NCBI RefSeq assembly: GCF_001990485.1
Contig: NZ_LBFC01000018.1
Location: 276,797-340,796, forward strand
Origin: Thermosipho affectus
Lineage (GTDB): Bacteria; Thermotogota; Thermotogae; Thermotogales; Fervidobacteriaceae
Length of the DNA stretch: 64,000 bases
Reading direction: 5' to 3'
Position 1 is the first letter of the stretch, and the number at the start of each line of letters is the position of its first letter. Below are positions 37,411 to 45,691 of the stretch, piece by piece. The notes below the pieces were generated by a model. The model was not told where the DNA came from. It saw only the letters and a program-made list of their open reading frames with translations, and made no database searches. The position numbers and the translations under genes are program-made.

Positions 37411-37438
37411 TTGTTTTTTTGTAATTTTATGTTAAAAT
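37411..37438 (+). promoter_or_regulatory. Probable promoter for spoVS
   Basis: TTGTTT (37411-37416), a 16-bp spacer and TAAAAT (37433-37438) lie in the polC-spoVS gap, about 55 bp before the spoVS start. Confidence 0.55.
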
Positions 37439-37493
37439 ATACTTGTGTTGTTACAGTTCTATTAATATTTGTTCAAGGAGGAGTGGTATAGCT

Positions 37494-37769
37494 ATGGAAA
37501 CACTTAAGGTTAGTTCGAAATCAAATCCTAACAAGGTGGCAGGTGCTATTGTAGGTTCGCTTAATAAGAATGAAAAACTTGAGATTCAAGCAATTGGTGC
37601 TGGGGCTGTTAACCAGGCGTCGAAGGCTTTAGCAGTGGCAAGAAGATTTTTAGCGGAAGAGGGAAAGGATCTATATGCAGTACCTGGGTTTATAGAAGTT
37701 GAAATTGATGGTGAAACAAGAACGGGGATTTCCTTTAGAGTATATCTTACTAAAAAGAAGGCGGAATAA
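37494..37769 (+). CDS. spoVS: SpoVS-family (Alba-like) protein
   Basis: The 91-aa protein is nearly all SpoVS domain: ETLKVSSKSNPNKVAGAIVG, then LEIQAIGAGAVNQASKALAV and the C-terminal FIEVEIDGETRTGISFRVYL. The fold is Alba-like and may bind nucleic acid. In Bacillus it affects sporulation, while in this non-sporulating lineage its role is unknown. AAGGAGGAG precedes the ATG at suitable spacing. Confidence 0.95.
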   Translation: METLKVSSKSNPNKVAGAIVGSLNKNEKLEIQAIGAGAVNQASKALAVARRFLAEEGKDLYAVPGFIEVEIDGETRTGISFRVYLTKKKAE

Positions 37770-37776
37770 ATCTTGA

Positions 37777-38010
37777 ATGGGTGAATTGGAGTATATAGCT
37801 CGAAATTGTAGAGATGATAAAAGGTTGTTGAATATAGTAGAAGATATAGCAAAGATGACGCAGGAAGAGAAAGATGAGTTCGCAAATAAGATGCGCAGTT
37901 ACTTTATGAATAAAAATACGGAAGAAGATAGAAGTGCGTATAGGTTTTTTAAGGTAGTTTTAGAAAATGATAATGCAAGGAAAATTTTGGAGATGTTGGG
38001 GGATATTTGA
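37777..38010 (+). CDS. Small acidic helical protein, unknown function
   Basis: The 77-aa protein is charged and alpha-helical by composition (MTQEEKDEFANKMRSYFMN; YRFFKVVLENDNARKILEML). There is no TM segment, signal or recognised motif. It lies 7 bp after spoVS and 30 bp before the DUF1385 gene, suggesting co-expression. The ribosome site is weak (GGCGGA). Confidence 0.7.
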   Translation: MGELEYIARNCRDDKRLLNIVEDIAKMTQEEKDEFANKMRSYFMNKNTEEDRSAYRFFKVVLENDNARKILEMLGDI

Positions 38011-38040
38011 CCCCAATTTCTTTATTATGGGAGGAATGAT

Positions 38041-38898
38041 ATGAAAGTAGGAGGACAGGCGATAATAGAGGGTGTCCTAATGATGGGTAAAAAAATAGTT
38101 ATAGCCGTTAGGAATGAATCTGGGAAAATAGTTAAGGAGGAGATTGGAAAGATAAAAAACAAAAAGATACTAAAAGTTCCATTTTTGAGGGGGTTATTTA
38201 GTCTTTTTTACTCAATGTACTTTGGATTGAAGGGTTTAGATAGGTCAGCGGAAATAGCAACAGGTGAGGAAATGAAAAAGTCTGAGACATTTTTTTCTAT
38301 TTTTCTTGCAATTGTTTTGGGAATAGGATTTTTTGTTATGCTCCCCGTCTATTTAACAGGATTGATAGGAATAAACAATGATGAATTTTTATTTTCAGTG
38401 ATAGATGGGTTTATAAGGTTGGGATTTTTCCTTTTGTATGTGTGGATAATTTCGTTTATGAAAGATGTAAAAAGGGTTTTTCAATACCATGGAGCAGAAC
38501 ATAAAACTATACATGCGTATGAAAATAATGAAGAATTAACAGTTGAAAATGTAAAAAAATATTCTACTATTCATCCAAGATGTGGCACGAATTTTGTAAT
38601 GATTTTTTTTATTGTTGCCATAATATTATTTAGTTTGTTTGGAATATACAGACCTTTGACATGGCTTGAAAGGATAGTTGTTAGAATTGTTTTTATTCCG
38701 ATAATTGCTTCGGTTTCATATGAGCTTTTAAAGTTATTTGATAAGGTAAAGTTTTTGAGATTTTTGGCTTTTCCTGGGCTTCTTTTGCAAAAACTCACTA
38801 CAGCAGAACCTGATGGATCACAAATTGAGGTTGCAATTGAGTCTTTAAAATTTGCACTTGAGGGTGAAGATGAAGAAGAAGTGGAGTATATTGGTTAA
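38041..38898 (+). CDS. DUF1385 membrane protein
   Basis: The 285-aa protein belongs to the DUF1385 family, beginning KVGGQAIIEGVLMMGKKIVI. Four or so TM segments follow (about 80-110, 125-145, 180-205, 215-235). The conserved polar block YHGAEHKTIHAYEN lies between membrane segments, and TIHPRCGTNF follows. The His/Glu/Cys residues could bind metal, but the function is not known. GGGAGGAATGAT precedes the ATG. It ends at a bidirectional terminator facing lysA. Confidence 0.88.
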   Translation: MKVGGQAIIEGVLMMGKKIVIAVRNESGKIVKEEIGKIKNKKILKVPFLRGLFSLFYSMYFGLKGLDRSAEIATGEEMKKSETFFSIFLAIVLGIGFFVMLPVYLTGLIGINNDEFLFSVIDGFIRLGFFLLYVWIISFMKDVKRVFQYHGAEHKTIHAYENNEELTVENVKKYSTIHPRCGTNFVMIFFIVAIILFSLFGIYRPLTWLERIVVRIVFIPIIASVSYELLKLFDKVKFLRFLAFPGLLLQKLTTAEPDGSQIEVAIESLKFALEGEDEEEVEYIG

Positions 38899-38899
38899 A

Positions 38900-38925
38900 A
38901 AATGGGGCAAATATTTGCCCCATTT
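38900..38925. terminator. Bidirectional terminator between DUF1385 gene and lysA
   Basis: This is a perfect 26-bp palindrome with arms AAATGGGGCAAAT and complement, flanked by A/T tracts, between the two convergent stop codons. Confidence 0.88.
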
Positions 38926-40071
38926 CTATATAATTACATTTTTATACAAGTCGGAAATCTCTTCACCTTTTCTTATGATCAAGTCTTTTCCGTCTTTTTT
39001 TATCAATATTTCCACAGGTCTGGTTGTCCCATTATAGTTATTTGCCATTGAATATCCATATGCCCCTACGTTCTTAACAATTAAAATATCACCGGGGTTT
39101 GGCTTTTTTATTTTCCTGTTTTTAGCAAGAAAATCTCCAGATTCGCATAATGGACCAACCACATCTGCAGTTATGTTATCTTCTTGGTTGTTTAATACCT
39201 CTATTTCATGGTATGCGTTATATAATGCAGGTCTAATTAAATGATTCATACCACTTTCCGTTACTACAAAATTCTTGTTTTCTGTTTCTTTTACTAGTAT
39301 AACTTTGATTGCCAAAATACCTGCTGGAGCGATTATAAACCTTCCAATTTCGTTTATTACCATTTCAAAATTTGTCAAAATAGGTATGATTTCTTTTTTG
39401 TATTTTTCAAGGTTTAGTTCATTTTCTTCTTTCTTGTATTTAATTCCCCAACCTCCACCTATATTAATTTTATTTATGTTATATTTTTGTGCAAGTTCTA
39501 ATGTTTTTTCGATAGCTTCTTTAAATGGTTCAATTGTTGTGATTTGAGAACCAATGTGTATGTGTAAGCCTTGTATTTTTCCGGTTTTAAGTATTTTTTC
39601 TGCTAAGTCAAAAGAAACACCAAATTTGTGGTTTTTAAGTCCTGTTGAAATATATGGGTGTGTTTTTGCATCGATATCTGGATTTACACGTAAAAATAAA
39701 GTAAACTCGTCATCATTTTTCCAGAGATTTTCAAATTCTTCAACACTATCGATATTTACATATTTTACACCATATTCTTTCATTTTTTCTTTTTGTTTTG
39801 TTGTTTTTCCATTTCCATTCCAGACAATTTTATCTCCAGGAATACCTGCAAGTTTACAAGCGTAAAGTTCTCCTTCTCCTAAAATATCCATTCCAAATCC
39901 GTTTTTGTGTATTATTCTTAGTAAATTTGGATTGTTATTTGCCTTAACGGCAAATGTCGGGAAGAAATTTACGTTTTTAAATACTTCTTTTACTTTTTTT
40001 ATCCTTTTTTCTATTACTTCTTCATAGTATATGTAAAGTGGAGTGCCATATTTTTCTATTAATTTTTTCAC
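38926..40071 (-). CDS. lysA: Diaminopimelate decarboxylase
   Basis: The 381-aa PLP enzyme converts meso-diaminopimelate to lysine. The PLP lysine is in PTFAVKANNNPNLL. The His of HIHIGSQI and the glycine loop NIGGGWGI bind the phosphate. The second-barrel motif CESGDFLA supplies the Cys and Glu. Length is a little short of the usual 400-420. Its start overlaps the last base of the M20 gene, so the two are a lysine-pathway operon. Confidence 0.95.
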   Translation of the reverse strand: MKKLIEKYGTPLYIYYEEVIEKRIKKVKEVFKNVNFFPTFAVKANNNPNLLRIIHKNGFGMDILGEGELYACKLAGIPGDKIVWNGNGKTTKQKEKMKEYGVKYVNIDSVEEFENLWKNDDEFTLFLRVNPDIDAKTHPYISTGLKNHKFGVSFDLAEKILKTGKIQGLHIHIGSQITTIEPFKEAIEKTLELAQKYNINKINIGGGWGIKYKKEENELNLEKYKKEIIPILTNFEMVINEIGRFIIAPAGILAIKVILVKETENKNFVVTESGMNHLIRPALYNAYHEIEVLNNQEDNITADVVGPLCESGDFLAKNRKIKKPNPGDILIVKNVGAYGYSMANNYNGTTRPVEILIKKDGKDLIIRKGEEISDLYKNVII

Positions 40072-41162
40072 TATATCAACTCCTTAAGAAATTCAAAAAT
40101 AACATTTGAATAGTAAGGAATAACATCATCTTTAGGAAGAAATTGTGGATGGTGAAGCCCATATTTTTCACCTGTTCTTGTACCTACCCAGAACATAAGC
40201 GATGGAAATTCTTGTGAAAAATATCCAAAATCCTCTCCAGTGAATTTCATACCGCAATCTACAAAGTTTATTTCTTTTTCTACCAAGAAGTCTTTAAATT
40301 TTTCGTACAATTCTTTATTTACTACAACAGGAGGATATTGACTGCCTTTTTCTATATAAAAACTTCCATTTGTTTTCTCTGTTACTTCTTGTGCTAATTG
40401 TGCTAATGTGTTAATTATTTTTTCGGTGTTTTGAACGGATATACTTCTTATGCTTCCCATCAAGGTTGCTTCAGGAGAAACGATATTTCTTGCATTTCCA
40501 CCAACTATTTTTCCAAAACCAACTAATGAATTTTCAAATTTTGTAGAGTAAAATTTACTTAGAAAAAATGTAGCCATTTTTATCGAGTCTATTCCTTTAT
40601 CGTAGAAGGCTATGTGAGAAGGTTTCCCTTGAAAAACGATATCTATTTCTGTTGCAGCTGCGAAAAGTATCCCATTTGTTGTGGCAATAGTTTTAAAATC
40701 GTATTCGTCTGTTACGTGCAATGCAATAGCGTATTTTACTGGAAGTTGTTCTATTTCATCTAAAACATATCTTGCACCTGCGCCCGTTTCTTCTCCGGGT
40801 TGAAAAATAAAGGCAAAGTTTTGTTTTAGATTGTATTTTAAAATTTTCTTAATTAAATCAAATGCGATTGCCATGTGTATATCATGACCACAAGCGTGCA
40901 TGTTGGAATTTTTTGATGAAAATTCCCAATTTGTTTTTTCATATATGGGAAGTCCATCTATATCCGCACGGTAGATTATAAACGGTTTATCTTTTTCAAC
41001 CTCATATAGTGCAATCACACCTGTACCAGCAATTTTATAAATTTTTAATCTATTGTCATTTAACGATTTTAATGCATCTAGTAATATTTTTTGCGTTTCA
41101 AATTCTCTAAAAGAGACTTCTGGATTTTGGTGTAAAAGATGCCTCAATTCGATTGCATCCAT
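40071..41162 (-). CDS. M20 family amidohydrolase (probable N-acetyl-diaminopimelate deacetylase)
   Basis: The 363-aa metallopeptidase-fold enzyme shows MHACGHDIHMAIAFDL and FQPGEETGAGARYVLDE, the two-metal centre of M20D hydrolases. The family removes N-acyl groups from amino acids. Co-transcription with lysA makes N-acetyl-L,L-diaminopimelate deacetylase (DapL, the acetylase branch) most likely, with hippurate or indole-acetyl amino acid hydrolase as alternatives. I use the ATG with AAGGAGGTGAAA upstream. An in-frame start at 41198 lies in the promoter region. Confidence 0.87.
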   Translation of the reverse strand: MDAIELRHLLHQNPEVSFREFETQKILLDALKSLNDNRLKIYKIAGTGVIALYEVEKDKPFIIYRADIDGLPIYEKTNWEFSSKNSNMHACGHDIHMAIAFDLIKKILKYNLKQNFAFIFQPGEETGAGARYVLDEIEQLPVKYAIALHVTDEYDFKTIATTNGILFAAATEIDIVFQGKPSHIAFYDKGIDSIKMATFFLSKFYSTKFENSLVGFGKIVGGNARNIVSPEATLMGSIRSISVQNTEKIINTLAQLAQEVTEKTNGSFYIEKGSQYPPVVVNKELYEKFKDFLVEKEINFVDCGMKFTGEDFGYFSQEFPSLMFWVGTRTGEKYGLHHPQFLPKDDVIPYYSNVIFEFLKELI

Positions 41163-41206
41163 TATTTTCACCTCCTTATTTTGTTTTAATAATAGCATAT
41201 GTATGT

Positions 41207-41212
41207 TATAAT
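41207..41212 (+). promoter_or_regulatory. Extended -10 promoter for pheS
   Basis: TATAAT preceded by TGT (an extended -10) lies 46 bp before the pheS ATG, in the gap divergent to the M20-lysA operon. The -35 is weak. Confidence 0.55.
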
Positions 41213-41258
41213 TACTATTGAATTTCGTTTCATATAAGTTAAATTTGGAGGTGTTTTA

Positions 41259-42236
41259 ATGAAAGAAGTAAAAGAACTTTTGATAGAAGCTAAAGATGAG
41301 ATATCTTCTGCTAACGATATGGCTTCTTTAAACAATATAAGAATCAAATATTTGGGAAAAAAAGGTCTTGTTACTTTGGAAATGAAAAAATTAAAAAAAC
41401 TTCCACAGGAAGAAAAACCAAAATTTGGTGCGGTTATCAATAAAGTAAGAAATGAAATAGAGAAATTATTAAATGAAAAGATGGAGGAGATAAGGAAAAA
41501 TGAAAAGATTAAAAAGTTTGAAAAAATTAGAGTGGATGTAACATTACCAGGTGCAAAAAGGGATAAAGGTCATTTGCATATATTAACGAAGGTTCAAAGG
41601 GAACTTGAAGATATATTTATTTCCATGGGATTTGAAGTGGTTGAAGGTCCTGAGGTAGAAGATACATGGCATAATTTTGATGCTTTAAATACTCCAGAAT
41701 GGCATCCTGCAAGGGATGCTCAAGATTCATTTTATTTTGACGAAAAAACGTTACTTAGAACTCATACATCACCTATACAAATAAGGACTATGCTTGAAAA
41801 AAAACCACCGCTTGCTATAATTTCACCGGGAAGGGTTTTTAGAAGGGATTATGATTCAACTCACCTTCCAATGTTTACCCAGATGGAGGGGCTTTATGTG
41901 GATAAAAATGTTACCGTTAGACATTTAAAATACACTTTAGAGGAAATGGCAAGAAGAGTTTTTGGAGAGTCTGCCAAAGTTAGGTTGAAACCTAGCTTCT
42001 TCCCATTTACAGAACCAAGTTATGAAGTAGACGTGTGGTTTCAAGGTAATTGGCTCGAAATATTAGGTGCAGGAATGGTGGATCCAAATGTATTTAGGAA
42101 TGTGGGGTATGATCCAGAAACTTGGTCTGGATTTGCCTTTGGACTTGGACTTGAGAGGATTGCAATGGTAAAATACGGTATTAAAGATATAAGAGATTTT
42201 ATAAGAAATGATGTGAGATTTCTGGAGAATTACTGA
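41259..42236 (+). CDS. pheS: Phenylalanyl-tRNA synthetase alpha subunit
   Basis: The 325-aa catalytic subunit has an N-terminal coiled coil (to about 90), which binds tRNA. The class II motifs follow: motif 1 near [20 protein letters not shown], motif 2 as [10 protein letters not shown] and [13 protein letters not shown], and motif 3 as [14 protein letters not shown]. The beta subunit gene pheT is not adjacent; truB follows 1 bp later. GGAGGTG precedes the ATG. Confidence 0.97.
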   Translation: MKEVKELLIEAKDEISSANDMASLNNIRIKYLGKKGLVTLEMKKLKKLPQEEKPKFGAVINKVRNEIEKLLNEKMEEIRKNEKIKKFEKIRVDVTLPGAKRDKGHLHILTKVQRELEDIFISMGFEVVEGPEVEDTWHNFDALNTPEWHPARDAQDSFYFDEKTLLRTHTSPIQIRTMLEKKPPLAIISPGRVFRRDYDSTHLPMFTQMEGLYVDKNVTVRHLKYTLEEMARRVFGESAKVRLKPSFFPFTEPSYEVDVWFQGNWLEILGAGMVDPNVFRNVGYDPETWSGFAFGLGLERIAMVKYGIKDIRDFIRNDVRFLENY

Positions 42237-42237
42237 T

Positions 42238-43152
42238 ATGATGGGCTTTTTAAACGTGTACAAACCAAAAGGTGTTACTTCGCATGACGTTATAGATGAA
42301 ATAAGAAAAAAATTAGGTACAAGAAGAGTAGGACATGCAGGAACATTAGATCCCTTTGCAGAGGGAGTTTTGGTGGTTGGAATAGGAAGTGCAACAAGAC
42401 TCTTAGAATATTTGCAAGTAGAGAGAAAAAAGTATTTTGTAAAGATACTTCTTGGGATTACAACGGAAACTTTTGATATAACAGGTGAAGTTGTCGAAGA
42501 AAGGGTATGTGATAAAGCAGAAGAAGAGATAATAGAGACAATAAAATCATTTAAGGGAAGGTACAAGCAAGTTCCCCCTGCATATTCTGCAAAAAAGTAT
42601 AAAGGTGAAAGGCTTTACAAACTTGCACGAAAAGGAAAAATAATTTCTCTTCCACCTGTTGAAGTAGAAATATATTCGATAGAAAACATCAAAATAAATA
42701 TACCACATGTAACACTTGAAGTGGAAGTTTCAAAAGGAACGTATATAAGAAGTTTGTGTATGGATATAGGTTATAAACTTGGATGTGGTGCAACGGCGGA
42801 GGAATTAGTGAGAATAAGCGTTGGAGATTTTGAATTGAAAAATTCTATAAATCCATTTGAAACAGGAAAAGACAAACTACTAAAAAATATGTTAAATGTT
42901 GAAAAGGTTTTAAATTTGCCAAAGGTTGAAGTTTACAAGGATTCTGTGGAAAAAATCTTCAACGGAATTCAACCGACAATGGATTTTCTAAAAACAATAT
43001 TTGATGATTTTCCAAAAGAGCAAGATGTTATGTTATTGTGTGAAGGAAAATTAATTGCTGTTGCAAGGGCAGAAAGAAGTTCAAAATTTATTGAAAAGAA
43101 TTATCCAAATGGAAACATATTTAAATTGAAGAAAGTTTTTAGGGAAATATGA
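42238..43152 (+). CDS. truB: tRNA pseudouridine-55 synthase
   Basis: The 304-aa enzyme has the catalytic Asp in VGHAGTLDPFAEGVLVVGIG. QVPPAYSAKKYKGERLY and the GTYIRSLCMDIGYKLG motif follow, and a C-terminal PUA-like domain (about 230-300). It makes pseudouridine 55 in the tRNA T loop, adjacent to the U54 that TtuA thiolates. It starts directly after pheS and its stop overlaps a short 17-codon frame leading to the YchF-like gene. Confidence 0.96.
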   Translation: MMGFLNVYKPKGVTSHDVIDEIRKKLGTRRVGHAGTLDPFAEGVLVVGIGSATRLLEYLQVERKKYFVKILLGITTETFDITGEVVEERVCDKAEEEIIETIKSFKGRYKQVPPAYSAKKYKGERLYKLARKGKIISLPPVEVEIYSIENIKINIPHVTLEVEVSKGTYIRSLCMDIGYKLGCGATAEELVRISVGDFELKNSINPFETGKDKLLKNMLNVEKVLNLPKVEVYKDSVEKIFNGIQPTMDFLKTIFDDFPKEQDVMLLCEGKLIAVARAERSSKFIEKNYPNGNIFKLKKVFREI

Positions 43153-43202
43153 AAGGAGGTGTGTCTGTTACCAAGGTAAATTTGGTAACAGGAAAATCTT
43201 GA
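43149..43202 (+). CDS. Possible 17-codon leader/coupling ORF
   Basis: A frame beginning ATG (overlapping the truB stop as ATGA) reads MKGGVSVTKVNLVTGKS. It ends at TGA overlapping the TTG start of the YchF-like gene. It contains the strong AAAGGAGGTG and a 10-bp stem-loop. It may only couple translation of truB to the next gene. No independent evidence of expression exists. Confidence 0.35.
   Translation: MKGGVSVTKVNLVTGKS
43165..43191 (+). promoter_or_regulatory. Stem-loop between ribosome site and TTG start
   Basis: CTGTTACCAA and TTGGTAACAG form a perfect 10-bp stem around a seven-base loop. AAAGGAGGTG (43152-43161) lies just before it and the YchF-like TTG start (43199) just after. Folding would bring the two to about 12 bases apart. 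Confidence 0.7.
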
Positions 43203-44260
43203 AGATAGGAATTATAGGGCTTCCACAATCTGGTAAAACTACAATTTTTTCTTTGTTAACTGGTATTGATGTTGATCCTTATTCGCCTGTTCATCAGAAA
43301 GGTGTGGCAAAGGTTTATGATAAAAGGGTTGAACTACTTTCAAATATGTATAATCCCAAAAAAACCACATACGCTACTTTAGAATTTTATGATACACCTT
43401 CACTTGATCCTTCTGATAAAAAGAGTAGGACACAAGTCTTTAATATGGTTCAAAGTGCAGATGCGTTACTTTTAGTTTTAAGGGCTTTTGAAAATGAAAA
43501 TGTGCTTTTTCCAGAGGAAAATGCCTATAAGCAGTTGAGAGTAGCCCTAGACGAATTTATCTTTAGAGACCTTGAAATAGTTGTGAATAGAATTGAAAAA
43601 CTTGAGAACTCAAAAAGAAAATTAGACAACAGAGAAGAAATAGAACTAAAACTTTTAAAGGAATTGAGGGAAGTTTTAGAAAATGAAGAATTTTTATCTA
43701 AGCATGAATTAACTGAAGAACAAAAGAAGATGATTTCAAGTTATTCTTTAGTTACGTTGAGACCAATAATTATTGCTGTAAATTTAGATGAGGATCAATT
43801 TACAAAAGGAAAGTATCCTGAAAAAGAAAGAGTTTTAGATTTAGTGAAAGATTATAATTTTGCGTATATAGAATTATGTGGATTGATGGAAAAAGAGATA
43901 CAGGAGCTTAACGAGGAAGAACGTCAGGAATTTTTGAAAGATTTGGGAATAGAAGAAAGTGGTATAGAAAGACTTTCTAGGGTTGTATATGAGCAACTTG
44001 GTCTTATTTCATTTTTCACGGTAGGTCCAGATGAAGTTAGAGCTTGGACTTTAAAAAAAGGAAGTAGCGCCGTTGAAGCGGCAGGAGTTATCCATACGGA
44101 TCTTGCTAGAGGATTTATTAAAGCAGAAGTTATAAAATATGAAGATTTAATAAATTATGGTAGTGAAAAAGAAGTAAAAGAAAAGGGATTAATGAAATTA
44201 GTTGGTAAAGATTACATAGTTGAGGACGGAGATATTCTTACCATAAGATTTAATGTTTAG
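43199..44260 (+). CDS. Divergent YchF-family P-loop nucleotide-binding protein
   Basis: The 353-aa protein matches YchF/OLA1. The C-terminal TGS/DUF933 part is well conserved (FFTVGPDEVRAWTLKKGSSA, AAGVIHTDLARGFIKAEV, GKDYIVEDGDI). The G4-like motif is NLDE, as in YchF proteins that prefer ATP. The P-loop reads GLPQSGKT in place of the usual GLPNVGKS. The G3 segment reads FYDTPSLD, lacking the Gly of DxxG. It may be an atypical ATPase or regulatory paralogue. A second, canonical ychF elsewhere is possible. The TTG start is inferred because no ATG, GTG or other TTG occurs between it and the upstream end of the frame. Confidence 0.85.
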   Translation: MKIGIIGLPQSGKTTIFSLLTGIDVDPYSPVHQKGVAKVYDKRVELLSNMYNPKKTTYATLEFYDTPSLDPSDKKSRTQVFNMVQSADALLLVLRAFENENVLFPEENAYKQLRVALDEFIFRDLEIVVNRIEKLENSKRKLDNREEIELKLLKELREVLENEEFLSKHELTEEQKKMISSYSLVTLRPIIIAVNLDEDQFTKGKYPEKERVLDLVKDYNFAYIELCGLMEKEIQELNEEERQEFLKDLGIEESGIERLSRVVYEQLGLISFFTVGPDEVRAWTLKKGSSAVEAAGVIHTDLARGFIKAEVIKYEDLINYGSEKEVKEKGLMKLVGKDYIVEDGDILTIRFNV

Positions 44261-44270
44261 GGGGGGAATT

Positions 44271-44507
44271 GTGAAGCAAGTGATTAAAATTTCCAAAAAC
44301 TTATTTATTCCAAGAAATAGAATTATTGCAATATTGCCTGTTTCTTCAACCGTTGCTAGGAGATTAAGGGGAATGAATAAAGTTGGTGGGAGAATTGTTA
44401 ACATGACTTTTGGTGAAGAGTCAAAAACTATTTTGATTATGGATAGTGGTCATGTTTTTGTGATAGCTAAGACTTTAGAAGAGGTTGATGAGGCCTTGTG
44501 GAGTTAA
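44271..44507 (+). CDS. DUF370 (RemA-like) regulator
   Basis: The 78-aa protein matches the DUF370 family, which includes the biofilm regulator RemA. It carries FIPRNRIIAILPVSSTVARRL, GGRIVNMTFGEESKTILIMD and SGHVFVIAKT. RemA-type proteins form DNA-binding rings. I use GTG at 44271 with AGGGGGGG upstream; the ATG at 44253 overlaps the YchF gene. It overlaps the next gene by 10 bp. Targets are unknown. Confidence 0.85.
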   Translation: MKQVIKISKNLFIPRNRIIAILPVSSTVARRLRGMNKVGGRIVNMTFGEESKTILIMDSGHVFVIAKTLEEVDEALWS

Positions 44508-45691
44508 AAAGAATATTATTTAGATACACACAGACAAATAGATACAGTATTACTGCACTTGTTGCATCTATCTATTCTTACACAAAAATTGTGAAAATGT
44601 ATGAGATAAGGAATTTTGATGATATTTTTTCTTTTTCTAGAGAGGGGACAGTTGTCCTCTATTCTTTCATGAGTTTTGACCTTAAAAATGTAATATCCGA
44701 AGTGAGAATATTAAAAGAAAAGGGTTACATGGTTATTGCCGGAGGACCACATGCAACGGCAAATCCTACGCAACTTTTAGATATAGGTATTGATTACGTT
44801 TTTACAGGTGATGGTGAGGAAAATATAAGGAGATTTTTGGATGGTTTTTTCCCAAAAAATCGCATATTTGATGGTGTGAAAAATAGAGTTGATCTTTCAA
44901 AATATCCACCTTTTTGTCCGCAAAAGAATTTATATATGCCTATTGAAATAACACGTGGTTGTCCATTTTCATGTGGATATTGTCAAACTCCTAGACTTGC
45001 CGGGAAGATAGTTAGACATAGACCTGTGGAACAGATAGTGGAATATTCTAGACTTGGAGTGAAAAACGGCAGAAAAATTGCAAGGTTTATTTCACCAAAT
45101 TCATTTGGATATGGTAGTAAAAATGGGGTAACGCCAAATGTGAAAGTAGTTGATGATCTTTTATACAATTTGAAAAAAATAGGTGTTGAAGAGATTTATT
45201 TTGGAACTTTTCCGTCAGATGTAAGACCTGAAAGTGTAAGTAGAGAGATCTTGAAAGTTATAAAAAAATATGTGAACAACAAGTATATTGTTATAGGAGC
45301 GCAGAGCGGAAGTGAAGATGTATTGAAAAGGATACGCAGAGGGCATAATTTAGATGAGATAGAACGTGCTTTAGATTTGTTAAAGGAATTTGGTTTTATA
45401 CCAAGAGTAGATTTTATTTTTGGTTTCCCATTTGAAACCGAGAAAGATGTGGAAGAGACGTTTGTGTTTATAAAAAAAATAGTTAAGAAATACGATGCAA
45501 AGGTACATGCACATACTTTTATGCCTCTTCCGGGTACGCCACTTGCAAATGTAGGACCTGGAAGACTAACCAAAAAACATTATAAATTTCTCGGATTATT
45601 AACTTCACAGGGCTATCTTGATGGGTATTGGTTGAAACAAGAAGAACTTGCAAGGAGGGTTGCAAATGTTAATAGCAGCAGCCCAATTTGA
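44498..45691 (+). CDS. B12-binding-domain radical SAM enzyme
   Basis: The 397-aa protein has an N-terminal cobalamin-binding-like Rossmann region (to about 120: VIAGGPHATANPTQLLD, YVFTGDGEENIRRF). The radical SAM core with RGCPFSCGYCQTPRLAG (CxxxCxxC) follows, then GAQSGSEDVLKRIRRGHN and DFIFGFPFETEKDVEETF. This looks like the B12-binding/radical SAM group of uncharacterised methyltransferase-like enzymes also found in archaea. The substrate is unknown. GTG start overlaps the DUF370 gene, and the end overlaps the nitrilase gene. Confidence 0.85.
   Translation: MELKRILFRYTQTNRYSITALVASIYSYTKIVKMYEIRNFDDIFSFSREGTVVLYSFMSFDLKNVISEVRILKEKGYMVIAGGPHATANPTQLLDIGIDYVFTGDGEENIRRFLDGFFPKNRIFDGVKNRVDLSKYPPFCPQKNLYMPIEITRGCPFSCGYCQTPRLAGKIVRHRPVEQIVEYSRLGVKNGRKIARFISPNSFGYGSKNGVTPNVKVVDDLLYNLKKIGVEEIYFGTFPSDVRPESVSREILKVIKKYVNNKYIVIGAQSGSEDVLKRIRRGHNLDEIERALDLLKEFGFIPRVDFIFGFPFETEKDVEETFVFIKKIVKKYDAKVHAHTFMPLPGTPLANVGPGRLTKKHYKFLGLLTSQGYLDGYWLKQEELARRVANVNSSSPI

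Noticed and set aside
37494..38010. SpoVS as a sign of sporulation
   Set aside because: No other sporulation gene is present. SpoVS is common in Thermotogae and other non-sporulating bacteria.
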